Shown one piece after another: positions 17,481-26,256 of a stretch of 64,000 nucleotides of DNA. The notes below the pieces were generated by a model, which saw only the letters and a program-made list of their open reading frames with translations, was not told the DNA's origin and did not search any database. Positions within the stretch are counted from its first letter, which is position 1; every line of letters starts with the position of its first letter. Position numbers and translations under genes: made by a program. Origin of the DNA: Gammaproteobacteria bacterium. GTDB taxonomy: Bacteria; Pseudomonadota; Gammaproteobacteria; Xanthomonadales; SZUA-36. The DNA is taken from the NCBI GenBank assembly GCA_021772915.1, contig JAJFLB010000053.1, positions 124,001-188,000 of the forward strand, read 5' to 3'.

Positions 17481-18167
17481 TTATGGTCGCTTCAGGGCTT
17501 CTTCGCCGATTTGGGATCTTGCTGTGGTCAGGTCAACACCGTGGGTAAATTTGTATCCGTCCTGGTAGCTTACTATCAGGTTTTCGGCCAGCAGTTTATT
17601 GCGTTCAGGTGGTGACAGATCATCCTCGGCGAGCAGCGCATAGTTGTCATGGTAATCAATTTCTTTTGCCCATCGGTCCAGTTTGTCTGTGATTTTGATC
17701 CCATCGACAGGGTACTTGAGTGCATAGCGATTTTGGGCGGTTACAAAAACTTCCAGTGCGCAGCCTTCAGGGAGTGCCCGGTAACGTCCTGAATCTTCCG
17801 GGTCAATTCGCAAGAAGACCATGTACCGACGACCTTCTTCAAACACGGTTGGGTTTTCAAAATAACACTCGTTCGCGTGCAGACCTTTTTCATAGACTTC
17901 TATTATTTCCCCGGCCGGCAGATTGGTTTTGTAAGCGATCAGTATTTTCAGAAATGCGCTGCCCCCGCTGGGAAATGAACGCGTATAGATGTAATCAGTG
18001 TCTTTAACCTGGGCCAGCGCAACGATGTCCGCGTTGCGGCTCAACTCAGTGAGACTGACAGCCGTTCGGCTCTGCACGGCACTCGGGTCAGGGCTGGTGC
18101 TTTCGGATGCCTGGGTCAATGTGCTGAAAAATATCAATGAAGTTATGGTCAGGACGCGGGCTTCCAT
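17481..18167 (-). CDS. Exported protein of unknown function
   Basis: The 228-residue product begins with a cleavable signal peptide (MEARVLTITSLIFFSTLTQA, cut before SE), so it is likely periplasmic. The mature part has alternating beta-like hydrophobic strands and the block VSLTELSRNADIVALAQV, reminiscent of small secreted domains found in many marine gammaproteobacteria, followed by KYPVDG and a charged C-terminus. Two cysteines in the mature part could form one disulfide. The ATG at 18167 has GGAAAG six bases upstream; the frame extends 14 codons further without a signal-like start. I do not recognise the family. It is divergent from the ACE-like peptidase. Confidence 0.65.
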   Translation of the reverse strand: MEARVLTITSLIFFSTLTQASESTSPDPSAVQSRTAVSLTELSRNADIVALAQVKDTDYIYTRSFPSGGSAFLKILIAYKTNLPAGEIIEVYEKGLHANECYFENPTVFEEGRRYMVFLRIDPEDSGRYRALPEGCALEVFVTAQNRYALKYPVDGIKITDKLDRWAKEIDYHDNYALLAEDDLSPPERNKLLAENLIVSYQDGYKFTHGVDLTTARSQIGEEALKRP

Positions 18168-18316
18168 TATGGGCTTTCCAGTAGATGACGGGTGATGTTC
18201 ACCGTGCAAGTGACACTATATAATTTGTTTCCGATATAAAACAGGGCCACTTTGGTCTTTTCGTGCGGTGTTACCACGGCACTTTATGGCAGGCACAAGA
18301 GGGCGCTTGCAACACA

Positions 18317-20164
18317 ATGAAAAGGAAGATGTTCATGCCTGAAGTCAACAAAAGCTGGTCAATACTGGTTTTGCCACTTGCGCTGTTTGCCTGTAACCCA
18401 ACCGCTGAGGTAAATACACCCACTGTTGACAACAATCCGACGGCCAAAGCGGCGGTTGAATTTGTGGCCCAGGCCGAAGAGCGGTTGTCAAGATCCGGGC
18501 AGGAAGCTGAACGCATGGCCTGGGTTTATAGCAATTTTATTACCGCTGATACGGAAATGCTTGCGGCCATGGCCAACGAGAAGCATACCGCGGCTCAGGT
18601 GGAATTGGCTGTTGGCGCGGCCCGTTTTAATCACGTTCGTGGGCTCGACGATAATACCCGGCGGAAACTCGGAATGTTGCGTAGCGGAATCGTTATGCCG
18701 GCACCCAGTGATGCTGTGAAAACAGCGGAACAATCCGAAATTGGTGCAAAAATGAGCGGTATGTACGGCAAGGGTGAGTACTGTTATGCCGACGGCGATT
18801 GCCTCGACCTGGGTCGTCTGAGTGACATCATGGCAGAATCACGCGACCCGGCTGCCTTGCTTGAAGCTTGGAACGGCTGGCGTACAACTGCACCCCCGTT
18901 GAAGTCGCTTTACAGCCGCCAGGTCGAACTCGCCAATGAAGGGGCTGCAGAGCTGGGGTTTCCGGACCTCGGTGCCATGTGGCGCTCATCCTACGATATG
19001 CCCCCGGAAGATTTTCCGGGTGAGCTTGATCGGTTGTGGGATGAAGTAAAGCCACTGTATGACGCCCTGCATTGCCATGTGCGTGCCAGGTTGGGGGAGC
19101 AGTACGGCACTGATCTGGTTCCCCAGAATGGACTGATTCCAGCCCACCTGTTGGGCAATATGTGGGCTCAGGACTGGAGTAATATCTACCCATTGGTCGC
19201 GCCTGAAGAGACGGTGTCTGCTTATGACCTGAGTGCGATTTTGAGGGAACGTGGCTTTGATGCCATTGACATGGTGAAGGCGGGCGAGATCTTTTTCAGT
19301 TCACTGGGATTTGAGAAATTGCCGAAGACGTTCTGGGAACGCTCGCTGTTTGTCAAGCCGGAAGACCGTGATGTTGTTTGCCATGCCTCGGCCTGGGACG
19401 TGGATGAAAATGAAGATTTGCGTATTAAGATGTGCATCAAGGTCAACGCGGAGGACTTCAAGACCATTCACCACGAACTGGGTCACAACTACTACCAACG
19501 TGCCTATAACCAGGAGAGTTATCTTTACCGTACCAGCGCCAATGATGGTTTTCATGAGGCGGTGGGTGACACCATAGCGCTGTCAATCACACCTGAGTAT
19601 TTACAGCAAATTGGTTTGCTTGAAAATGTTCCCGATGCTTCCGGTGATCTAGAATTATTGATGAAGCGGGCACTTGAGGGTGTCGCCTTTCTGCCCTTTG
19701 GCTTACTGGTCGACCAGTGGCGCTGGAAGGTTTTTGCTGGAGAAACAAGCCCTGGAGGATATAACGAACTGTGGTGGCAATTGCGTGAGAAATACCAGGG
19801 TGTAACAGCACCCAACGAGCGACCCCCGGATGCATTTGATCCAGGTGCCAAATACCATGTGCCGGCCAATACGCCCTACACACGATATTTTCTGGCGCGT
19901 ATCCTGCAATTCCAGTTTCATCGTTCCCTGTGTGAAATTGCAGGTGACGAGGGCCCGGTTCATCGCTGCTCGATTTACGGCAGTCAGCAGGCCGGTCAAC
20001 GTCTGAACGCCATGCTGGAAATGGGGCGGCGTGAGCCGTGGCCGGAGGAACTGGAAGCCCTGACGGGGCAGCGTGAGATGGACGCTACCGCCATTCTGGA
20101 CTATTTTGCACCGCTTAAAACCTGGCTGGATGAGCAAAACCAGGGACGTCAGTGCGGTTGGTAG
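18317..20164 (+). CDS. Peptidyl-dipeptidase A (ACE-like M2 metallopeptidase), lipoprotein
   Basis: A bacterial homologue of angiotensin-converting enzyme that removes C-terminal dipeptides. The 615-residue product carries a lipoprotein signal with lipobox LFAC, so it is probably membrane-anchored in the periplasm. The zinc site is complete: HHELGHNYY (HExxH) and the third ligand Glu in NDGFHEAVGD. Further ACE-typical blocks are WDEVKPLYDALHCHVR and MWAQDW. I chose the ATG at 18317 for its basic n-region; the ATG at 18335 has a better ribosome site (AGGAAG). The 3' end is partly duplicated at 24161-24271, beyond the TonB receptor. Confidence 0.92.
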   Translation: MKRKMFMPEVNKSWSILVLPLALFACNPTAEVNTPTVDNNPTAKAAVEFVAQAEERLSRSGQEAERMAWVYSNFITADTEMLAAMANEKHTAAQVELAVGAARFNHVRGLDDNTRRKLGMLRSGIVMPAPSDAVKTAEQSEIGAKMSGMYGKGEYCYADGDCLDLGRLSDIMAESRDPAALLEAWNGWRTTAPPLKSLYSRQVELANEGAAELGFPDLGAMWRSSYDMPPEDFPGELDRLWDEVKPLYDALHCHVRARLGEQYGTDLVPQNGLIPAHLLGNMWAQDWSNIYPLVAPEETVSAYDLSAILRERGFDAIDMVKAGEIFFSSLGFEKLPKTFWERSLFVKPEDRDVVCHASAWDVDENEDLRIKMCIKVNAEDFKTIHHELGHNYYQRAYNQESYLYRTSANDGFHEAVGDTIALSITPEYLQQIGLLENVPDASGDLELLMKRALEGVAFLPFGLLVDQWRWKVFAGETSPGGYNELWWQLREKYQGVTAPNERPPDAFDPGAKYHVPANTPYTRYFLARILQFQFHRSLCEIAGDEGPVHRCSIYGSQQAGQRLNAMLEMGRREPWPEELEALTGQREMDATAILDYFAPLKTWLDEQNQGRQCGW

Positions 20165-20312
20165 TGCCATCGGTCGTGTAGGACCGACGAGCTTGCTCGT
20201 CGGGAATTGACATCGGCGGGTCTAACCGGCCCTTACTGGGCATTTTGTGTGGTCTTAAGGGTTCCCGACGAGCAAAGCTCGTCAGTCCTACGGGCGATTA
20301 GCGCATAAAGTT
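19969..20312. repeat. Left copy of duplicated ACE-3'/REP/psd-3' junction
   Basis: This segment contains the last 64 codons of the ACE-like gene, a REP-type doublet, and a short stretch matching the psd 3' end (on the minus strand it reads ATLCANRP then stop, compared with ATLCVDLP in psd). The same order recurs at 24160-24422. The similarity ends abruptly near 20312. Confidence 0.85.
20178..20291. repeat. REP-like doublet, copy 1
   Basis: The element starts GTAGGACCGACGAGC and ends with the complement. Each end is a tight hairpin (CCGACGAGC-TT-GCTCGTCGG at 20184-20203; CGACGAGC-AAA-GCTCGTC at 20266-20283), in inverted orientation around a spacer of about 60 bases. It follows the ACE-like stop codon and may also terminate transcription. 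The copy at 24285-24400 is clearly related but diverged. Confidence 0.85.
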
Positions 20313-20465
20313 GCCCACCCCTGGCAAGGGCGCAAATGCTATGGGAGGCCATGATTCAATGGCAGGCGGCTTAATCTGGAATGTACAAATTTTGAGGCAA
20401 AGTGGGACGCAAATTAGTCCTCACGACAAACACGTGAATTTTGTTAAGAATTCGTAAATAATCTC

Positions 20466-20474
20466 TGCTACAAT
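20466..20474 (+). promoter_or_regulatory. Extended -10 promoter of the TonB-dependent receptor gene
   Basis: TGCTACAAT lies in an AT-rich stretch about 195 bases before the receptor start codon. A TTGTTA lies too far upstream (22-base spacer) to be a standard -35. The leader of roughly 190 bases holds no other gene. Confidence 0.45.
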
Positions 20475-20668
20475 AAATTTCGAGAAAGAAAAAAATGGAC
20501 GTGGCGTATTGCTTTAGTCCTGATTCAGAAGTGAGTAAGTCATAGTATGATAATTCTCTAAGGTGAGCGAATTAACAGGCTTCACCTTCGGCCGTGTTGG
20601 ATATGTTTGAAAACCGCAAGAACGTTTGTAAACCACATGAAAATTGCACTTTTATTCGGAGTAGTCAC

Positions 20669-23600
20669 ATGAAGACAAAACCCTCTATTTGGCTTGTAGG
20701 TCTTTCCTTGGTCCTGATGCTTGGTGTCAGTACCGCCACAATTGCTCAGGAAACAACGGGAACTGTTCGTGGCACTGTACAAGCGCCTGACGGTGCGCCA
20801 GTTGCAGGTGCGATGGTTGCAGTTGAGGATACACGTACCGGTACGACGCGAACGGTGACCACCAACAACCGGGGAGTATTCAATGTTCGTGGCCTTATGA
20901 TTGGAGGTCCTTACGAGATCCGTGTCAGTTCAAGCACTTACATGGTTGCCTTGATTCAGGGGGTGTATACCCAGCTGTCTGAGGCTACCACCTTCAATAT
21001 CCCACTGGTGGCCGGTGCAATTGAGGAGGTCATTGTTACCGCATCGTCTCAGGTTTCGGGAATGGATCTCGCGGTTGGGCCGGGTACGGCATTTTCCACC
21101 GCAGATATTGAAGCGATGCCCAGCATTGCCCGCCAGATCCGCGACGTGGTCCGTATCGATCCGCGTGTCAGTCTGGGCCGGGCGGCCAATGGCGCTGGTT
21201 CAGGCATCAATTGTCTGGGTGGCTCTTCACGTTCAAACGCCTTTACAATCGACGGCACACTGGCGATCGACGGCTTTGGATTAAACGAGGGAACCGGTAC
21301 GTCGGCGCGTTTTGCGTTTCCGATTCCGTTCGACACGGTAGAGTCCGCGTCGGTGGAATTTGCGCCGCTCGATGTCCAGTACAGCCAGTTCACGGGTTGT
21401 GCTGTCAACGTCGTGACCAAGCCGGGTTCGAACGAATTCCACGGCTCCGCGTTTTATTTTTTTAACGACGACAGCATTACCGGTGATTCAGTTCGCGGCA
21501 GGACTGTCATCACCGATCCTTTCGAGGATACTGACTTCGGCTTCGATTTCAGCGGCCCGATCATCAAGGACAAGCTGTTCTTCACGGTGTCTTATGAAGA
21601 GACTGATGAGGGCGGTATTCAGAGCACGGGTCCCATCGGCGCCGGGTTCGCAAACGAGGACACCCTTACCGTTGAGCAAGCGAACGAGATTGGGGGCATC
21701 CTGAATTCACAATACAACCGTGATGTTGGGGAAATCGTCAGAGTTCTGCCGCAAAGCAGTGAGCGGTGGTTTGGACGGTTGGACTGGAACATCAACGACA
21801 GCCATCGTGCCGAGCTGACCTATACCCAACTGGACGAGCTAAACCTGGATCCGGACGATCTGGGTTTTGGCGGTTTTACCTTCCGGGACAATTTTGAGTT
21901 TGAGGGCATTGACCAGGATACAATTTCAGCTCGTCTGTTTTCGAACTGGTCTGATACCTTCTCCACCGAGCTGCGCTATTCCAAAATCGATGTAGTCGAC
22001 ATTCAGGGGCCGGCGGGGGGCGGTGAAGCACAGGACGCCACGCCGATTCCCCGAATCGAGGTTGAAGACGGCTCGGGGGGTACACTCTTAACCAGTGGTC
22101 CGGGTTTCTTCCGTTCCGCAAACGATCTGCAGTATCAAATAGAGCAGATAAAGCTTTCCGCGGACTGGGTCGTGGGTGACCACACCCTGACCTTCGGGTT
22201 CGAGCAGGAGAGCCGCGATATTTTCAACCTGTTTATTCCCGATGCTACTGGAACTATTGTATTTGATAATGTTGATGACTTGAGGGCCGGTATTGCGAGC
22301 AGCTTCGTCATGAATGGTTCGTTTACGCAGGACCCAAAAGACGCTGCCGCCGCGTTCACGCGGGACATCGACAGTTATTACTTGCAGGATGAGTGGTCGG
22401 TCAACGATGCTATTACGGTAATCCTGGGGCTTCGCTATGACGAGTATTCGTCTAATGTCGACCCGATATTTAATCCTGTATTCCAGGCACGTTATGGGAT
22501 TACAAACACGCAGACCTTCAATGGTCTGGACCTGATCCAGCCGCGAATCGGCCTGACCTGGGATCTGCCTGAGCTGAGCTGGGGCGAAGCCCAACTCAGA
22601 GTGGGGTATGGCGTCTTTGGTGGCGGTGACCCGACCGTTCATTTTGCCAATGCCTACCAGAACTTTGGTGGTGCAATCGGATTTGGAGGAAGCTTCAACG
22701 CGCCTTGTACCCCTGCAGACCTGCAGGTTACGGATGGCAGCGGGCAATTCACGGGCCTTCCCGATTGTGTACGTGTTGCAGCAGCCAACAGCGCCAACGC
22801 AAATACGGGCGCGGTCGCGGCAGTGGACCCCGATTTCGATCTACCTTCGAACCATCGTTATAACCTGGGTTTAAATCTTTTCACCCATGCTGAAAACAGT
22901 TTTTTGGATGCATGGGAGATCCAGTTTGACTACATCTACACGGATCTCAAAGATCGTCCTTACTGGTTTGACCTGAGGTTGACACCCAATGGTAATACCA
23001 TGCCGGACGGGCGGCCTCAATTCTTTGAGGTTGATCCCTTGCAGCCGGGCTGTAATGCAACATTCAACGGCATCGGCCAGGGTTTCAGCAATGCCGGCAC
23101 GAATGGCGGACCGTGTGATGACGTACGCAATTCAAATCAGGACACCCTGATGACGAACGGCCCCGATGGCTCGACACACTCAATATCTGTCCAGTTCTCA
23201 AAGATGTTCGCATTTAGCGACAGAACCTCGCTTAATCTGGGCATCGGTTACGCCTGGCTGGACGCGGAATATGCCAGTCCGATCAACAGCTCGACTGCTG
23301 GCTCAAGCTACGAGGAGGTCGCTGTGAGTCAGTTGGGCCAGCCCCTGAACGGGCCGGGTTTATGGGCAAATGAGCATAATATAGTGCTCCGGGCACGCTT
23401 CGAGCACGAGTGGAGCGACGGCTACCCCTTCTCTGTCTCAGTATTTTTCCAGGCACGATCCGGGCGCCCGTTTAGCTACACCTATGAAGACGACACTGTC
23501 GAAGATTTCTTCGGTGACTCGGACGATGAAGAACGCATCCTGATTCACGTGCCCACCGGGCCCAGTGATCCCTTGTACGACTTCTCGAATTTGTCTGCCA

Positions 23601-24007
23601 GTGAGATTACCGGTCTATTCGCTTTTCTGGATAGTTCGGGCCTGAGTGAATACGCGGGTGGCATTGCGCCGAAGAATGGATTCACCGGTCCCTGGAATAC
23701 GGATATGGACATCCGCTTCCAACAGGATATTCGACTGCCCTGGGGCTGGGGTGGGGAGCACCACAACCTGAGTGTCACTTTTGACATCGAAAACGCACTG
23801 AACCTTTTCTTTGGCGACGACGCCAACGTGTTTGATTACACTGATACCGGCGACATCGAGGAAGGCGTCCGGGTTCTGGAAGTCGGACGCGCCGGCCTGG
23901 GTAATACCGATCAGTTCGTTATAACCCGCTGGTACGACGAAGGCATTGACCAGGATGTCGACGATTCCGTGTGGCGCCTGCAATTGGGCGTTCGCTACGA
24001 GTTCTGA
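20669..24007 (+). CDS. TonB-dependent outer-membrane receptor with carboxypeptidase-like N-terminal domain
   Basis: A 1,112-residue outer-membrane transporter. It has a signal peptide (residues 1-27, ending TATIAQ), a CarboxypepD_reg-type beta domain (about 30-120; TVRGTVQAPDGAPVAGA), a TonB-box-like EEVIVTAS, a plug domain (about 135-270), a large beta-barrel, and a C-terminal LQLGVRYEF ending in Phe as expected for Bam-dependent insertion. This Oar-like architecture suggests uptake of peptides or glycans, not a classical siderophore receptor; the substrate is unknown. The ATG at 20669 has CGGAG seven bases upstream. It lies inside a duplicated chromosomal junction, next to a periplasmic dipeptidase. 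Confidence 0.93.
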   Translation: MKTKPSIWLVGLSLVLMLGVSTATIAQETTGTVRGTVQAPDGAPVAGAMVAVEDTRTGTTRTVTTNNRGVFNVRGLMIGGPYEIRVSSSTYMVALIQGVYTQLSEATTFNIPLVAGAIEEVIVTASSQVSGMDLAVGPGTAFSTADIEAMPSIARQIRDVVRIDPRVSLGRAANGAGSGINCLGGSSRSNAFTIDGTLAIDGFGLNEGTGTSARFAFPIPFDTVESASVEFAPLDVQYSQFTGCAVNVVTKPGSNEFHGSAFYFFNDDSITGDSVRGRTVITDPFEDTDFGFDFSGPIIKDKLFFTVSYEETDEGGIQSTGPIGAGFANEDTLTVEQANEIGGILNSQYNRDVGEIVRVLPQSSERWFGRLDWNINDSHRAELTYTQLDELNLDPDDLGFGGFTFRDNFEFEGIDQDTISARLFSNWSDTFSTELRYSKIDVVDIQGPAGGGEAQDATPIPRIEVEDGSGGTLLTSGPGFFRSANDLQYQIEQIKLSADWVVGDHTLTFGFEQESRDIFNLFIPDATGTIVFDNVDDLRAGIASSFVMNGSFTQDPKDAAAAFTRDIDSYYLQDEWSVNDAITVILGLRYDEYSSNVDPIFNPVFQARYGITNTQTFNGLDLIQPRIGLTWDLPELSWGEAQLRVGYGVFGGGDPTVHFANAYQNFGGAIGFGGSFNAPCTPADLQVTDGSGQFTGLPDCVRVAAANSANANTGAVAAVDPDFDLPSNHRYNLGLNLFTHAENSFLDAWEIQFDYIYTDLKDRPYWFDLRLTPNGNTMPDGRPQFFEVDPLQPGCNATFNGIGQGFSNAGTNGGPCDDVRNSNQDTLMTNGPDGSTHSISVQFSKMFAFSDRTSLNLGIGYAWLDAEYASPINSSTAGSSYEEVAVSQLGQPLNGPGLWANEHNIVLRARFEHEWSDGYPFSVSVFFQARSGRPFSYTYEDDTVEDFFGDSDDEERILIHVPTGPSDPLYDFSNLSASEITGLFAFLDSSGLSEYAGGIAPKNGFTGPWNTDMDIRFQQDIRLPWGWGGEHHNLSVTFDIENALNLFFGDDANVFDYTDTGDIEEGVRVLEVGRAGLGNTDQFVITRWYDEGIDQDVDDSVWRLQLGVRYEF

Positions 24008-24113
24008 GCGATTGGAAAAACCGTAACCGTGGGTGGCCGTGTGGCTGCCCAGGGTTTGGTGACAAGCAGTCCGGGCCGGTCCAACCGGTATGCGCGTGAC
24101 TGATGCAGTATGC

Positions 24114-24147
24114 AAATGGCGGCTTCGGCCGCCATTTTGTTTTTTTG
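24114..24147 (+). terminator. Strong terminator after the TonB-dependent receptor
   Basis: A ten-base stem AAATGGCGGC/GCCGCCATTT with a stable TTCG tetraloop (24114-24137) is followed by TGTTTTTTT. It ends about 20 bases before the ACE-like remnant begins. Confidence 0.92.
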
Positions 24148-24160
24148 ATTTCTTTAGTGC

Positions 24161-24271
24161 TCGATGTACCGCAGCCAGCTTGCCCGTCAACGTTTGAACG
24201 CCATGCTGGAAATGGGGCGGCGTGGGCCGTGGGCGGATGCGCAAAATCAGGGACGTCAGTGCGGTTGGTAA
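24161..24271 (+). pseudogene. 3' remnant of an ACE-like peptidase gene
   Basis: Thirty-six codons plus stop match the C-terminus of the ACE-like lipoprotein (shared blocks QRLNAMLEMGRR and QNQGRQCGW). The frame is kept, but 28 codons between two Trp codons are missing. There is no start, promoter or ribosome site. It lies just after the terminator of the receptor gene. Confidence 0.85.
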
Positions 24272-24284
24272 TGACCATGGTCGT

Positions 24285-24400
24285 GTAGGACCGACGAGCA
24301 AGGCTCGTCGGGAATGGCCATCGGGTGGGTCTAATCGGCCCATGCTGGTGTTTTGTACGAGTTTTAAGGGTTCCCGACGAGCTTTGCTCGTCGGTCCTAC
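24285..24400. repeat. REP-like doublet, copy 2
   Basis: Same structure as the copy at 20178-20291: two CGACGAGC hairpins facing each other, bounded by GTAGGACC and GGTCCTAC. Its right end supplies the psd stop codon (CTA on the plus strand at 24397-24399), so psd terminates inside the repeat. Confidence 0.85.
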
Positions 24401-25266
24401 GGGAGATCAACGCATAAGGTTGCGAGGGCTTGACCGACTTTTACTGCATCGTCAGTTTTCACCTCTGCCTGCGCTTCTACGCTTCCCGAAGGCAACAGCA
24501 AGATTACGGTTGAGCCCATGTTAAAGCGACCCATTTCTGCGCCTTTTAATAGTGAGATGCCCTGGTTAGAATAATCCGTAATCTTAATGGTTTTGCGCTT
24601 GCTGGGTGCGAGCTCACCGGCCCAAACGGTTTCAATACTGGAAACCAGCATCGCACCGACAAGAACCATCACCATCGGACCCTGGGCGGTTTCAAATATA
24701 CTGATCACGCGTTCATTGCGGGCGAAAAGGCGTGGAACCTGACGGACCGTGTAGGGCGCGACGGAAAACAATCTTCCCGGCACGTGGAGCATGCGTTGCA
24801 ACTCACCTGTCAGCGGCATGTGAACGCGGTGATAATCTCTCGGTGAAAGGTAGATGGTGGCAAAAAAGCCATCCGCCAACCGACTGCAAACAGGATCGTT
24901 GGCTAACAGTTCCCGGACCAGGTAGTGCCTGTCTTTGGCCTGCAGGATACGCCCGTGTTGTAGACCGCCGGTTTCGCTGATGGTGCCATCACAGGGACAC
25001 AACAAGGTCGTCGGAGAGGTGTCGAACGGCCTCGCTGCTGGAATGAGTTCACGTGTGAACCAGGCATTGAAACTTGCGTAGTCAGCCACATCCGCGGAAA
25101 GTGCCTCAGCGCGGTTGATCCCGGCCAGGCGGCTTATCAGTCGTATCAGGAAGTTCTTGACCGAAATGTATTCGCAGTGCGTCAGGTTGTAAACGATACG
25201 CGACAGCAAGTGCTGAGGCAGAATGTACTGCAACCCAGCCACTAGCTTCTCAATAACTGTCTTCAT
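24397..25266 (-). CDS. psd: Phosphatidylserine decarboxylase proenzyme
   Basis: This inner-membrane enzyme makes phosphatidylethanolamine from phosphatidylserine. The 289-residue proenzyme contains the PSD domain with DGTISE, the conserved YLSPRDYHRVHMP, and near the C-terminus the self-cleavage site, which reads MGST rather than the usual LGST (FNMGSTVIL); the Gly-Ser cut and pyruvoyl-forming Ser are kept. The stop codon falls inside a REP doublet, so the last residues (VDLP) derive from or abut the repeat. It is divergent from prmB. Confidence 0.95.
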   Translation of the reverse strand: MKTVIEKLVAGLQYILPQHLLSRIVYNLTHCEYISVKNFLIRLISRLAGINRAEALSADVADYASFNAWFTRELIPAARPFDTSPTTLLCPCDGTISETGGLQHGRILQAKDRHYLVRELLANDPVCSRLADGFFATIYLSPRDYHRVHMPLTGELQRMLHVPGRLFSVAPYTVRQVPRLFARNERVISIFETAQGPMVMVLVGAMLVSSIETVWAGELAPSKRKTIKITDYSNQGISLLKGAEMGRFNMGSTVILLLPSGSVEAQAEVKTDDAVKVGQALATLCVDLP

Positions 25267-25317
25267 CTTTGCCTGGGATACGGGTGAGGGTCAATTATAA
25301 TGCGTAACAGAATCTAC

Positions 25318-26256
25318 ATGACCGAAAACATGGAAACAACACCAAAGACCGCGATCGAGTGGATTGAATATTGTGCCCGGGAATTGATCCGTTCTAATGT
25401 TTTCTTTGGGCATGGTACCGAAAATGCATGGGACGAGGCTGCCTGGCTCGTATTGCATGTCATCGGTGCACCACTCGACGGTAGCTTTCTAGAGTGGGAG
25501 CGGGTGCTGAATCCCGATCAGGTACGATTTCTTGAGGATTTGCTCGCTCGCAGAATACACGAACGGATTCCGTTGGCGTATTTGACCGGGGAAGCTCGTT
25601 TTTGCGACCTGGATTTCTTCGTTACACCGGATGTGCTGGTGCCGAGATCACCTACGGCTGAATTGATACGCGAACAGTTTTCCCCGTGGCTAAAAGCAGG
25701 ACAGACAGGCAAGGTGATGGACATGTGTACCGGTGGTGGTTGCATTGCAGTCGCGATGGCCATGCACATGCCGGATGTCGAGGTTGATGCAGTGGATGAT
25801 TCCGCCGCCGCACTGAAAGTTGCTAAAAGAAACATAGAACGGCATGCGGTGGGCAGTCGGGTCAGGTTGATTAAGTCTGACCTATTCAGCAAGGTCACCG
25901 GGGCTCGGTATGATCTGATTGTCAGTAACCCACCCTATGTATCTGCTGAAGCGTTTGCACAGCTACCGCCGGAATACCTGGCAGAACCTGCCAGTGGATT
26001 GGTGTGTGGTGAGGATGGACTGGATATTGTGTTGCAAATACTGGCAGTTGCCACCGGTTATCTGCAGTCGAAGGGCGTCCTGGTAATGGAAGTCGGAGAA
26101 AGCGCCGCAGGTCTGGTCAAGCTGCTACCGCGATTACCATTTTTGTGGCTGGATTTCAGCAACGGCGGTGACGGCGTATTTTTACTGGAGTATGATCAAT
26201 TAATTTTGTGCCGCTCGGATGTGCTGGCGGCTCTGGAGCTACGGCAGAATGTCTGA
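25318..26256 (+). CDS. prmB: 50S ribosomal protein L3 glutamine methyltransferase PrmB
   Basis: PrmB methylates a glutamine of ribosomal protein L3. The product has the N-terminal helical domain with [15 protein letters not shown], AdoMet motif [14 protein letters not shown], and the catalytic NPPY in [14 protein letters not shown]; the FGHGT block and the aroC neighbour distinguish it from PrmC. I start at the ATG at 25318 (312 residues). An ATG at 25300 overlaps a TATAAT that may be the promoter -10, and an ATG at 25330 is also possible; none has a good ribosome site. The stop overlaps the aroC start by eight bases. Confidence 0.93.
   Translation: MTENMETTPKTAIEWIEYCARELIRSNVFFGHGTENAWDEAAWLVLHVIGAPLDGSFLEWERVLNPDQVRFLEDLLARRIHERIPLAYLTGEARFCDLDFFVTPDVLVPRSPTAELIREQFSPWLKAGQTGKVMDMCTGGGCIAVAMAMHMPDVEVDAVDDSAAALKVAKRNIERHAVGSRVRLIKSDLFSKVTGARYDLIVSNPPYVSAEAFAQLPPEYLAEPASGLVCGEDGLDIVLQILAVATGYLQSKGVLVMEVGESAAGLVKLLPRLPFLWLDFSNGGDGVFLLEYDQLILCRSDVLAALELRQNV

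Larger units (their letters stand above)
24160..24422. repeat. Right copy of duplicated ACE-3'/REP/psd-3' junction
   Basis: The segment matches 19969-20312 in order and orientation: ACE 3' remnant, REP doublet, psd 3' end. It lacks 84 bases of the ACE part. Here the psd side is the functional one, whereas in the left copy the ACE side is. Confidence 0.85.

Noticed and set aside
22088-22747. 219-codon open frame antisense to the TonB receptor
   Set aside because: No domain, no start signal, and the receptor is unambiguous on the other strand.
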